Part shown: one piece after another, positions 54,568 to 63,540 of the stretch | Layout: each line of letters opens with the position of its first letter | Position numbering within the stretch: the first letter of the stretch is position 1 | DNA from: Verrucomicrobiota bacterium | Lineage (GTDB): Bacteria; Verrucomicrobiota; Verrucomicrobiia; Methylacidiphilales; UBA1321 | DNA: 64,000 nucleotides | Assembly (NCBI GenBank): GCA_013286145.1 | Contig: JABDGH010000006.1 | Location: forward strand, 1,689 to 65,688 | Direction of reading: 5' to 3' | Program-made: the position numbers and the translations under genes | The notes under the pieces: generated by a model | What the model was told of the DNA's origin: nothing | What the model saw: only the letters and a program-made list of their open reading frames with translations | Database searches by the model: none

Positions 54568-55970
54568 GAGAGATGTTCTTGTTCCACGGCAGTTTCCGCA
54601 TCCGCATCGGGGGGTTGTGGTACAAGTCGGCGAACAATCCTCAGGCGTCGAATGCGTCGCACGGTCACTTCCGTGGCGGTGAGTTGAAAACCTTCAATGT
54701 CGATCTGCGCTCCCGTGGCTGGAAGATGACCCCAATGCCGCATCGCCCATTTCTCAACGGTCTCGGTCGTTTGAGTTGCCAATGGCCAACCCGTTTCCAC
54801 CGCCAGGTCGCGCAGAGGCAAATCGGCATCGACCAGAACGGCCTCTTTGCTTCGCTCGAAAAACGGGCCTTTTTCGATGTCGAATTCATCGCGAATGTCG
54901 CCCACGAGTTCCTCGAGAACATCCTCAAAACTCACCAATCCGAGCAATTTTTCATCGCTATCGAGCACAAGGGCAAGATGATTGCGCGAGCGGCGAAAGA
55001 GTTCGAGCATGGCGGGCAGCCGCGTCTTGGCCATGAACGTAAGGATCGGACGCACGATGGCCGAGAGATTCGTATGCTCTCCCAGCACCTGGTGTTGCCA
55101 GAGCATTTCCTTCACATGAATCACGCCCAGCACCTGATCCAGCGTATCGCCGCAAAATGGCAACCGGCTGTAACCCGATTTTTGCGCCACCACCATATTT
55201 TCCGTCAACGAGCGATCCCGCCATAGCACGACGATCTGGTCGCGTGGCAGCATGACCTGCTCGGCGGTCGTCTCCTTCAGCCGGATTGCCTTGAGCATGA
55301 TCTTGTTCACCAGTTCGTCCGAGGGATGGACATGGCGCGAATTCATCAGCACGTATTGCAGTTCTTCCTGGTTGAAACCGTGGTCGAATTCCTTCGTCGG
55401 CGGAATACCCATCCACATCAGGAGCCGGTTCGCGGTGCGGTTAAGCAGCCAGATGAACGGGTAGCAGATGTGATAAAAAAGGACGAGCGGCGCGGCGACC
55501 CACATGATCACAGTGCGCGGACGTTGAATGGCGAAGTATTTCGGGACCAATTCCCCGAGCACAATGTGAATAAAGGTGATGCCCGCAAATGCCACCGCGT
55601 AACTGATGGAGGCGACCGCCGTGTCGCGCGAGATGTGCAGGACGGCCAGGATGCCAAAGGCCGCATCCAGGTGCGTGATCGGCTTGAGCAGCCATTTCGC
55701 CACCACCGGCTCGCCGACCCATCCCAAGGCGAGGCTGGTCAGCGTGATGCCGAGCTGGGTGGCCGACAGGTAGCGATCCAAATGCGTCGTCACCCGAATC
55801 GCGAGGCCCAGCCGCCAGTCCTTCTTTCCCTTCACCCGCATCGACTTGAGCTGCGATCCACGGATTTTGACAAAGGCGAACTCGGTCGCGACGAAAAAAG
55901 CATTCGCCGCCACCAACAAAATAATAATCCCGGATTGCCCCAGGTGTTGCCATGTATCCCCCAACATCAC
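54564..55970 (-). CDS. CNNM/CBS/CorC-domain membrane protein (hemolysin C family)
   Basis: A 468-residue protein. An N-terminal CNNM (DUF21) domain with four hydrophobic segments (GIIILLVAANAFFVATEFAFVKIRG opening) is followed by two CBS repeats (about residues 215-345) and a C-terminal CorC_HlyC domain (VEKWAMRHWGHLPATG). Such proteins are linked to Mg/Co efflux. It heads a two-gene unit with aroD. Confidence 0.9.
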   Translation of the reverse strand: MMLGDTWQHLGQSGIIILLVAANAFFVATEFAFVKIRGSQLKSMRVKGKKDWRLGLAIRVTTHLDRYLSATQLGITLTSLALGWVGEPVVAKWLLKPITHLDAAFGILAVLHISRDTAVASISYAVAFAGITFIHIVLGELVPKYFAIQRPRTVIMWVAAPLVLFYHICYPFIWLLNRTANRLLMWMGIPPTKEFDHGFNQEELQYVLMNSRHVHPSDELVNKIMLKAIRLKETTAEQVMLPRDQIVVLWRDRSLTENMVVAQKSGYSRLPFCGDTLDQVLGVIHVKEMLWQHQVLGEHTNLSAIVRPILTFMAKTRLPAMLELFRRSRNHLALVLDSDEKLLGLVSFEDVLEELVGDIRDEFDIEKGPFFERSKEAVLVDADLPLRDLAVETGWPLATQTTETVEKWAMRHWGHLPATGAQIDIEGFQLTATEVTVRRIRRLRIVRRLVPQPPDADAETAVEQEHLS

Positions 55971-56021
55971 CCCAGATTAGCGGAAGTAGTTGGCAATGAC
56001 TATTCGGAAAGAGCCTTATAA

Positions 56022-57161
56022 CTACAATGAACGCCGTTTCCACACGCTGACGCATTCGATCTGGGCGGTGCGGGGAAAGAGGTCGATCGGTTGCACGGAA
56101 ATGAGTTCGTACTGCCGGGAAAGCATCCGCGTATCGCGAGCCAGGGTGGCGGGATCGCAGGAAACATAGGTGAGATGTGGCACCGGATCGAGGCAGAGCG
56201 CTTCCGTCAGCCGCACGGGAAGTCCCTCGCGCGGCGGATCGAGCAACACGGCGGTGTCCTTGCCCGCAAGTGATCTCAGTTCATCCGGCAGGACAATGGC
56301 AACATCGGCGTGACGCCATTCGACATTATTTAATCCAAGCCGGTGCGCATCGCGCAAGGTACGTGAATCGTCATCAACCGCGACGACCCGTTGAAACCGG
56401 CCCGCCACGATCTCGGTGAAAAATCCGCCGCCGCAATAACCCTCGAGCAGGGTTTCGCCACGTTCAGGAAGCGCAGAGGCAATCAACTCGCGCAAGGTTT
56501 CGCGCAATTCGTGATTGGCCTGAAAAAAGCCGCTCGGCGGCACGGTCGAATCGCGCAGTGAATAATGGCCATCAGCCGGTTGGCCCTGACGCAGGCGCGT
56601 GAGTTCGTCATTCACTGCGGGACGTGCGAGAGCGCAGGCACGGATGTCGATCAGGTCGCGCCCATTCACGCCGCGAAAACCGATCCGACCCGCCTCGGCA
56701 TGGACGGTGATCCGATTGCGATAGCCGTAGGGATTTGGCCCGGCGATAATCGGCAGGACATGGGCATCCGGCATTTTGCCCACGCGCGAGAATGCCTCGC
56801 GAACCTGATTTTCCTTTAACCGGCGCTCTTCCGCATAAGTAAGATGCTGATACTGGCACCCGCCGCATCGCGCGTAATAAGGACACGGCGGCGTTTCCCG
56901 CATCGGACCTTGATTGAGAATTTCCACCACTTCCGCACGGGCATGATGCGCTTTGCGTTCCGTGATTCGAACCCGCACGCGATCTCCCTCGGCGGTAAAC
57001 GGCACAAAGACAACAAACCGATCCTGAATGCGGGCCAGGCCGTCCCCGCCAAAAATTACTTTTTCGATGGTGGCGTCGATTTGTTCTCCGCGCGACGGCA
57101 CGGGAATGGCATCTTCGTTCAAGTTAATGGACGGTGCTGCGCACGGCGGTAAAGAAATCAA
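56022..57161 (-). CDS. TrmA/RlmD-family RNA uridine methyltransferase
   Basis: SAM-dependent 5-methyluridine methyltransferase of 379 aa. An N-terminal TRAM domain (ATIEKVIFGGDGLARIQDRFVVFVP), a 4Fe-4S motif (CPYYARCGGC), the SAM loop EGYCGGGFFTEIV, and catalytic motifs DPPREGLP and YVSCDPATLARD. Which RNA position it modifies (23S U747 or U1939, or tRNA) cannot be told from sequence alone. Confidence 0.88.
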   Translation of the reverse strand: MISLPPCAAPSINLNEDAIPVPSRGEQIDATIEKVIFGGDGLARIQDRFVVFVPFTAEGDRVRVRITERKAHHARAEVVEILNQGPMRETPPCPYYARCGGCQYQHLTYAEERRLKENQVREAFSRVGKMPDAHVLPIIAGPNPYGYRNRITVHAEAGRIGFRGVNGRDLIDIRACALARPAVNDELTRLRQGQPADGHYSLRDSTVPPSGFFQANHELRETLRELIASALPERGETLLEGYCGGGFFTEIVAGRFQRVVAVDDDSRTLRDAHRLGLNNVEWRHADVAIVLPDELRSLAGKDTAVLLDPPREGLPVRLTEALCLDPVPHLTYVSCDPATLARDTRMLSRQYELISVQPIDLFPRTAQIECVSVWKRRSL

Positions 57162-57195
57162 GCCGCCGCTAGATTCGCGGCTGCTTTGCGAAATC

Positions 57196-57576
57196 CTAGT
57201 ACCAATTCTTCAAATCGGCCGGGGGATAATCGTTGACCACCATGGAATCGTAGGGCGGCAATTTCATGCTGCGATACGAATAGTAGTCCTGGGTCGGGAA
57301 AGGAGAGGTGACGATATCAAATACGCCATGGCCCATATCCATGATCATCCGGGAGGTGCCCTGGACGAGGAAGCCCTTGAAGAAAGCGACCGTGGCGCCG
57401 TCGGTTTCAATCATGCCGTATTGGGAATCGAGCAGTTCGGAGGGTGCGGTGGTGAGATTCGCCAAGCCGCGACCGAGCTTGTCATAAAAGGAATCCCGCA
57501 CGGGCATGGAAATATCGGCGTGAGCCATGAACTGGGGTACCGCCAAAAGAAAGGCGAGAGCGAGAATTCGTTTCAT
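57196..57576 (-). CDS. Small exported protein, TIGR04073-like (exosortase-associated)
   Basis: A 126-residue protein with a signal peptide (residues 1-20, ending AHA-D). The core GRGLANLTTAPSELLDSQYG and a later Gly/Met-rich hydrophobic hairpin resemble the TIGR04073 family, found in genomes with exosortase/PEP-CTERM sorting. No exosortase is in the window. Confidence 0.6.
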   Translation of the reverse strand: MKRILALAFLLAVPQFMAHADISMPVRDSFYDKLGRGLANLTTAPSELLDSQYGMIETDGATVAFFKGFLVQGTSRMIMDMGHGVFDIVTSPFPTQDYYSYRSMKLPPYDSMVVNDYPPADLKNWY

Positions 57577-57652
57577 GGGTTAAAATTAACGCTAAAAGTG
57601 TAAAAAGAGCAAGCGCGAAAATATCCCGTTCTAAAAAGTCCGAATGATTCAT

Positions 57653-57879
57653 GGGACGCGAAGGGACTCGCGTCCCTACCCAAGGTAGCCGCCTCGGGCC
57701 CCGAGGCGGTGCCTTTTCGGGTGGCCCGGACAACTTGCTTGTCCGGGCGCGCGTAGCGCGCAGGAGGCAGCCGCTTTTTTCGGCGGTCAACGACCGCCGG
57801 GGTAGCCGTCGCTGTCCCAGCGACGGTGGATGGCGGAGACGTCTTCTCTTCCGACCGCCATGGGCCATCGGCGGCTACC
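57653..57879. repeat. REP cluster of at least five hairpins
   Basis: This cluster fills most of the 312-base gap before the restriction-modification gene. Hairpins: 57654-57679 (inverted), 57685-57709 (CCGCCTCGGG arms), 57721-57747 (GTGG head, CCCGGACAA arms), 57802-57826 (CCGTCGCTG arms) and 57855-57878 (inverted, one bulge). An extra headless hairpin is at 57781-57799. Orientation alternates. The first 75 bases of the gap hold nothing else recognisable. Confidence 0.85.
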
Positions 57880-57888
57880 TGAATCAGG

Positions 57889-60717
57889 CTACGCCTTGGA
57901 ACGCCTTGTCCGCTTGGGAGCCATCGCTGCGACAAGAGGCGCGGTGAGCTTTTGGTAAAGGGCAAAAAGGAATTCGACGCGCTGGCGGTCATTTTCAAAA
58001 ACTTCCTTGCGGTAGCAACGATCCACGGCGCGGTCGAGGGCTTGGTGCGCTTTCAGCAGCACACCGGGCATGGTGAGCGGGTCGTAAAGGTCGGCCAGGG
58101 TCTGGCCTGCATCGAGGAAAGGCTGGCGAGCGTCGAGCACGGCTTGCGCACATTGCTCAACTTTGACCTTTTGGGTATCGGTCGCTTCCTCTGGCCAAGG
58201 GTAGTTGTTGTATACAAGGGAATTTGAATAGCGGTAGCGCGATTCAAGTCGTCCACAAACCTGCTTCATCCACGCCATGTGCATGACGCTGGAAAGGACA
58301 CCAAAGTGATAAGGCGTGGCGTTAGGTAAAGCTGTGCAGCTATTGTGTAAAATATAACGTGGACTGAAATAACCAAAGGGAATATAAAGCCTTGTTTCTC
58401 CAGTGTGCTGAGGGATAACAATAAATTCTTTTGTTGGTTGACGAATTTCAGCAAAAAGGGTCGATTCGGCAGCCTTCCGGCGCGTCGGTTCTTTTTTGCT
58501 GGCGAGACGGAAGTCACGTACTGCTTCGACGCGCTGTTTTATTCCCGGTGAGTTACGAATGTCCTGGGGTGCTGCGTTGACTAGCCAAAGACACCAACGC
58601 GGAATACCATGCAGATATTCTTCCGCACAAAGAAGCGGTCTGATGTATTTCCGGGCTTCCGGATTTTTAGCCAAAAATTCTTTGCGATCCTCTTCTTCAA
58701 TGATGAGATGGCCACCATCAGTCGGTTTATTACCGTACTGGCATTCAGGCACATCGGAAATAGGCGTTGAACGGGATAAAAGAGCCAAATCCGGCCCTTG
58801 GACGAGGTACGGACTAATATTCACCACATTGGAAATTAGAGGATGGTCTGAGTCAACGGCATAGTCATAAAGCCGTTTATCAGGCCAATCAAAAAGCCCA
58901 AAGCCAATGATAACCACATGGACGTGTGCCTTGCCACGGGCCTCGCTGATCCATGAAAAAGTCCGATGACCAAAGTGGATTTTCAAGCCATAACGCTGGA
59001 AGAGAAAATTCCAAAGTGGTCCTGCCTGTTCTCCCTGGGTAATTGAATTGGTGGAAACAAAAGCACAACGGATTTTTGTACCCCGAATGTATTCTGCAGC
59101 TTTAAAATACCAGGCTGTAACATAGTCAAGAACTCCTCCTCCCTCTACATTACCGCAAACTAACTCCATATCTGCGGCTTGATCCGCATTCATCAAGTGT
59201 TTCCCCACAAACGGCGGGTTACCGAGAATGAGAACGTTGTCAGTCGGTGGGAGAATTGTTTTCCAATCAAGAGGTATGGCGTTGGAGGTGACGATGGTGG
59301 CTGATTTGAGGAGCGGAAAACGCTGATAAAGTTGTCCGAAGGCGGTGGAAAGTTTTTGGTTCATCAGATGATCCATCAGCCAAACCGCGACTTCCGCAAT
59401 GCGGGAAGGCCAATCGAGGATTTCGATTCCGTAAAGCTGATCCACATCAACCTTGGAGAGGCGGTTGACGTCTTCCAGTGTCATTACCTGCTGGCCACCC
59501 GGATGTAGTTCCATCAGAACTTTAATTTCAAGATCACGTAATTCCCGGTAGGCGAGGATGAGGAAGTTGCCGCAGCCGCAAGCGGGATCGAGCAGGCGTA
59601 GGCTCGCAAGTTTTTTTTGAAATTCTTCTAACCTTGCTTCGCGCCCATGCGCTTTACTCTTGTGAATCTTTTCAAATTCGGCCTGAAGGTCGTCCAGAAA
59701 GAGAGAACGGATGACCTTCAGGATGTCGCGTTCGCTGGTGTAATGTGCACCAATTTGCCGTCTTTCCCGTTTCTCCATGATTCCTTGGAAAAGCGAACCA
59801 AAAATGGCGGGGGAGATGCGGGACCACTTGAACGCGGTGCAAATGAGTAACTGGTTGCGCATGTCACTGTTGAAGTCGGCAAAGGCAAGGTGCTCATGGA
59901 AGAGCCGACCATTGACGTAAGGCAAATCAGCCAGGTCTTCCGGTAGATTCTTCTGACGCTTGTCTTCCGGTGTGTCGAGAACACTAAAGAGCCTTTCCAG
60001 TTCCGGGCCGAGGTTTGCACCATCCTCTGTGGTGTGATTTTTGAGAAAGCCTTGGAACGCATCAGGCGGGAAGATGTCGGTATCCTCCGCGAAAAGACAG
60101 AAAAGAATACGGACAAGAAAGCGGTCAATGTCTGCCTTGGGATAACCGCCATCTTCCAGGACATCGTGCAGCTTGGCGAGCAATTCAGTCGCCTCGATGT
60201 TAGCCGGGTCCTCCTCCTTCACTCGGTAGGTACGGTATCCGGCGATAAACCCGAAGGCATGGATGACCTTGGGAAAATCGGCCAGAGTGAACTCAATGGA
60301 TGGTGGCAGACGCTTGAGCAACGGCAAATCGGGGTCTTGTTCCGGTTCGAGGTCGTGAAGGGCGATGCGGGCGAAATCGCTGACGATCAGGTAACGTGGA
60401 ACTTCATTTTCGCGACCACTATCGATCAGTCCCCGTATGTAGGCCATGCCCTGCGCGTGGGCTTTGCTGAGATCCTGACCAGCGGACTTGTGTTCGACGA
60501 GCAGCGTTCCGGGCCAGAAAAGATCGATGAAACCCCAGTCGCCTGAGAGTTTCTTGACGGGCTCCTCAAAGCTGGCGACCTGACGGCGTTTGCGGCCGAA
60601 GACTTCAAAAAATTCGTTCCAGAAAGTCTGGCGATCAGCCGATTCGCTTTTGGCAGAAGACCAATCGCGAGAGAAAGCTATGGCGCGTGAACGAATTTCA
60701 TTTCTGGAAAGCACCAT
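57889..60717 (-). CDS. MmeI-like single-chain restriction-modification enzyme (type IIL/IIG)
   Basis: A 942-residue fusion. The N-terminal nuclease has D65-x9-E75-x-K77 (IDLFWPGTLLVEHKS), the same spacing as the MmeI PD-ExK site. A helical connector leads to the N6-adenine methyltransferase: motif X HYTSE (325-329), motif I DPACGCGNF (377-385) and motif IV NPPF (500-503). The C-terminal part should be the target-recognition domain. Both activities look intact. The recognition half is visibly AT-richer. Calling it a plain methyltransferase would miss the nuclease. Confidence 0.88.
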   Translation of the reverse strand: MVLSRNEIRSRAIAFSRDWSSAKSESADRQTFWNEFFEVFGRKRRQVASFEEPVKKLSGDWGFIDLFWPGTLLVEHKSAGQDLSKAHAQGMAYIRGLIDSGRENEVPRYLIVSDFARIALHDLEPEQDPDLPLLKRLPPSIEFTLADFPKVIHAFGFIAGYRTYRVKEEDPANIEATELLAKLHDVLEDGGYPKADIDRFLVRILFCLFAEDTDIFPPDAFQGFLKNHTTEDGANLGPELERLFSVLDTPEDKRQKNLPEDLADLPYVNGRLFHEHLAFADFNSDMRNQLLICTAFKWSRISPAIFGSLFQGIMEKRERRQIGAHYTSERDILKVIRSLFLDDLQAEFEKIHKSKAHGREARLEEFQKKLASLRLLDPACGCGNFLILAYRELRDLEIKVLMELHPGGQQVMTLEDVNRLSKVDVDQLYGIEILDWPSRIAEVAVWLMDHLMNQKLSTAFGQLYQRFPLLKSATIVTSNAIPLDWKTILPPTDNVLILGNPPFVGKHLMNADQAADMELVCGNVEGGGVLDYVTAWYFKAAEYIRGTKIRCAFVSTNSITQGEQAGPLWNFLFQRYGLKIHFGHRTFSWISEARGKAHVHVVIIGFGLFDWPDKRLYDYAVDSDHPLISNVVNISPYLVQGPDLALLSRSTPISDVPECQYGNKPTDGGHLIIEEEDRKEFLAKNPEARKYIRPLLCAEEYLHGIPRWCLWLVNAAPQDIRNSPGIKQRVEAVRDFRLASKKEPTRRKAAESTLFAEIRQPTKEFIVIPQHTGETRLYIPFGYFSPRYILHNSCTALPNATPYHFGVLSSVMHMAWMKQVCGRLESRYRYSNSLVYNNYPWPEEATDTQKVKVEQCAQAVLDARQPFLDAGQTLADLYDPLTMPGVLLKAHQALDRAVDRCYRKEVFENDRQRVEFLFALYQKLTAPLVAAMAPKRTRRSKA

Positions 60718-60780
60718 TGCAGAGCCAATGTAACGAGAGTGTCGGTTCCGTCGAGTGTGTTCTGCTGAACCGATTCTTCT

Positions 60781-63333
60781 TTATGGCCCTCCACTGCTAT
60801 CCCCGCCGCGCCCAAAAAGATCGAGTTCGCGGAGGACTTCGCGGGCTTTTTCTTTCTTCTGGCGTGCCCGGGCGAGTTTCGGCTGGCCCGTGTCGTCAAG
60901 GTGTCCCTCCTCGAGTTGGCGCAGGATTTCCTTGGCGCGCTTGAGCACGGGAGCCGGAAGGCCCGCGAGACGCGCGACCTGGATGCCGTAACTTTTGTCC
61001 GTGCCGCCCGGCACGATCTTGCGCAGAAAAACGATGTGGTCGCCCCATTCGCGCACGGCAACATTGTAATTCTTGGTCGCGGGCAAGAGCCGGGCCAGTT
61101 CGGTCAGTTCGTGGTAATGGGTCGCGAAAAGCGTGCGGGCGCGGAGCGTGGTGTTGAGGTATTCGGCCACCGACCAGGCGATGCTCAACCCGTCGAACGT
61201 GCTCGTGCCGCGTCCGATCTCATCGAGAATCACAAGGCTGCGGCTGGTGGCGTGATTGAGGATGTTCGCCGTTTCGTTCATCTCCACCATGAACGTGCTC
61301 TGGCCACGCCCGAGATCGTCGCTGGCGCCGACACGGGTGAAAATGCGGTCGAGCAATCCGACCACCGCGCGTCGAGCCGGAACAAAGCAGCCGCAATGAG
61401 CAAGCAACGCGAGCACGGCGACCTGCCGGATGTAGGTGCTTTTGCCAGCCATGTTCGGCCCGGTGAGAATAACCAAACGCTCGGTTTCGACCTCGAGCCG
61501 GACATCATTGGGCACAAATTTTTCATTGGCGGGAAGTTGTTCCAAAACCGGATGCCGCGCTTCTTCCAATACGAGCAACCCGCCATCGTTCATCTCGGGC
61601 TGGACATAATCGCGTTCCTGCGCAAGCGCGCCCCAACCGAGCAGCACGTCGATCTCGTGAAGCGCGCGCGAGGTCTCCTGGATCGTGCGCAAATGGGGAA
61701 CCGCCGCCGCGCGCAGATCAATAAAAAGTTCGTATTCGAGTTGGCGCGACCGCTCCTGTGCGCCGAGAATTTTCGACTCCATCTCCTTGAGTTCGGGCGT
61801 CACGAAACGTTCCGCGTTGGCGAGGGTCTGCTTGCGCGTGTAGTCGGCGGGAACCGCTCCAAGGTTGGCCGTGCTGATTTCGATGTAATAACCGAAAACC
61901 TGATTGTAGCGCACCTTAAGGGAGCGGATACCAGTTCGCTCCTGCTCGCGGCGCTGGAGATCGGCCAGCCATTCCTGCCCCTCCACCGACGCCGCGCGTA
62001 ACTCATCCAGCGCGGCGTTATATCCGGAACGAATCAGGCCACCCTCTTTCAACACAATCGGCGGATCGTCCGCGAGGGCGCGGCTGTAGAGTTCCGATAA
62101 TTCCGGCAGCGGCATGATTTTTTCACCCAGTCCACGCAAAGCGGGAACAGTGTGAGAAGCTAGGGATTCGCGCAGGCCGGGTAGTTGCTCAAGCGAGACG
62201 CGCAGGGCGATCAAATCGCGCGCATTGCCGCTGCCTTGAACCAGCCGCGCGATCAATCTTTCCACATCGCGCACCTGCCGCAATCGTTCCTGCAAGGCAT
62301 CGCGTTCCTGTTGATGGGTCTTGGCCCAGGCAACGATGCCTTGGCGACGTTCGATCCCAGCCAAATCCCGCAAAGGAGCCAGCAACCACTGCCGCAAAAG
62401 CCGGCCACCGCCCGCCGTCACCGTCCGATCCACCGCCGCCAGGAGCGTCGTCTGGCTTCCACCCGCGCGCAACGGGTCAATGATCTCGAGGTTACGACGT
62501 GTGGCTGCATCGAGAATGAGAATATCTTCGCGCTGCCACAGACGCAGGCTGTGGACGTGACTTAAAGAACGACGCAATTCATGGCTGAGATAATGGAGCA
62601 ACCCGCCCGCCGCACTTAGCGCTCCCGTAACCGTCGGAGCACCTTTCGCACCGCCAGCGGCCAGGCCAAACCCATCAAGCGACGCGGTCTTGAAGTGATC
62701 CCGCAAGGTATGTTCCGCCGCTTCGGGAGCAAAACTCCAGGCATCGTGCTCGACAAGAAGATAGGTGAGCCGCGAACCGTTGGAGAGAGCCGATGTCTCC
62801 AGATCAATGCGATGGCCCTGGGCCACCACGACTTCGGCAGGGCTGAGTCGCCCGATGGCATCGCGCAGGGCCTCGGCGGTCGGAAAATCACCCGCGAAAA
62901 ATTCTCCCGTGGTCAAATCGAGCGCAGCCACGCCGAAACCGTCCGGAACTGGTGCGATGGCGGTGATGAAATTATTCTGCTTGGGTTCGAGTTGCCCCGC
63001 ATCGAGGATGCTGCCCGGCGTGAGGATTTGCGTGATCTCACGCCGCACCACCTGACCAGGTCGTGGAGCCTCCATCTGGTCGCAAATAGCCACGCGACGT
63101 CCTGCCTTAAGAATCTGCGCGATGTAACCTTCTGCCGCATGGTAGGGCATGCCGCACATCGGCGTTCCCTGTCGTTGAGTCAGGGTCAAGTCGAGCAAGC
63201 GCGAACCTTCCTCGGCATCACCGAAGAACATTTCATAGAAATCGCCCAACCTGAAAAGAAGCATGGCATCAGGCGGAATTTCGCGCTTAAGCCGATGATA
63301 CTGCTGCATCATGGGCGTGAGGGCGTCGGACAT
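60781..63333 (-). CDS. mutS: DNA mismatch repair protein MutS
   Basis: Mismatch-recognition ATPase, 850 aa. The mismatch-binding Phe-x-Glu is in RLGDFYEMFFGDA near residue 30; Walker A is GPNMAGKSTYIRQ; DEIGRGTSTFDG and the ABC-like signature region (ASDDLGRGQSTFMVE) follow. It lies 63 bases upstream of the restriction-modification gene on the same strand. Confidence 0.97.
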   Translation of the reverse strand: MSDALTPMMQQYHRLKREIPPDAMLLFRLGDFYEMFFGDAEEGSRLLDLTLTQRQGTPMCGMPYHAAEGYIAQILKAGRRVAICDQMEAPRPGQVVRREITQILTPGSILDAGQLEPKQNNFITAIAPVPDGFGVAALDLTTGEFFAGDFPTAEALRDAIGRLSPAEVVVAQGHRIDLETSALSNGSRLTYLLVEHDAWSFAPEAAEHTLRDHFKTASLDGFGLAAGGAKGAPTVTGALSAAGGLLHYLSHELRRSLSHVHSLRLWQREDILILDAATRRNLEIIDPLRAGGSQTTLLAAVDRTVTAGGGRLLRQWLLAPLRDLAGIERRQGIVAWAKTHQQERDALQERLRQVRDVERLIARLVQGSGNARDLIALRVSLEQLPGLRESLASHTVPALRGLGEKIMPLPELSELYSRALADDPPIVLKEGGLIRSGYNAALDELRAASVEGQEWLADLQRREQERTGIRSLKVRYNQVFGYYIEISTANLGAVPADYTRKQTLANAERFVTPELKEMESKILGAQERSRQLEYELFIDLRAAAVPHLRTIQETSRALHEIDVLLGWGALAQERDYVQPEMNDGGLLVLEEARHPVLEQLPANEKFVPNDVRLEVETERLVILTGPNMAGKSTYIRQVAVLALLAHCGCFVPARRAVVGLLDRIFTRVGASDDLGRGQSTFMVEMNETANILNHATSRSLVILDEIGRGTSTFDGLSIAWSVAEYLNTTLRARTLFATHYHELTELARLLPATKNYNVAVREWGDHIVFLRKIVPGGTDKSYGIQVARLAGLPAPVLKRAKEILRQLEEGHLDDTGQPKLARARQKKEKAREVLRELDLFGRGGDSSGGP

Positions 63334-63340
63334 AAAAAGT

Positions 63341-63365
63341 AATCCTAGCTGTCTTGTTTAGGATT
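63341..63365. promoter_or_regulatory. Inverted repeat upstream of mutS
   Basis: AATCCTA and TAGGATT are perfect seven-base arms separated by 11 bases, eight bases before the mutS start. The spacing suits a dimeric regulator or a leader hairpin. The 207-base gap it lies in separates mutS from a divergent TPR gene. Confidence 0.3.
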
Positions 63366-63540
63366 GAGCAGATATTTTTACTGGAAAAACAAGGTCTTTT
63401 GCATTTCCAATTTTCAGGGGCGCTCAATATATTACCATGTGATATTTGCATTAACCTGAGACACTATTTTCAAGAATTAATTGTCCGGTCTTGCAGCCGA
63501 TCTTATATTCGCACAACGTAAGATACATGTCGGTGTTTTC

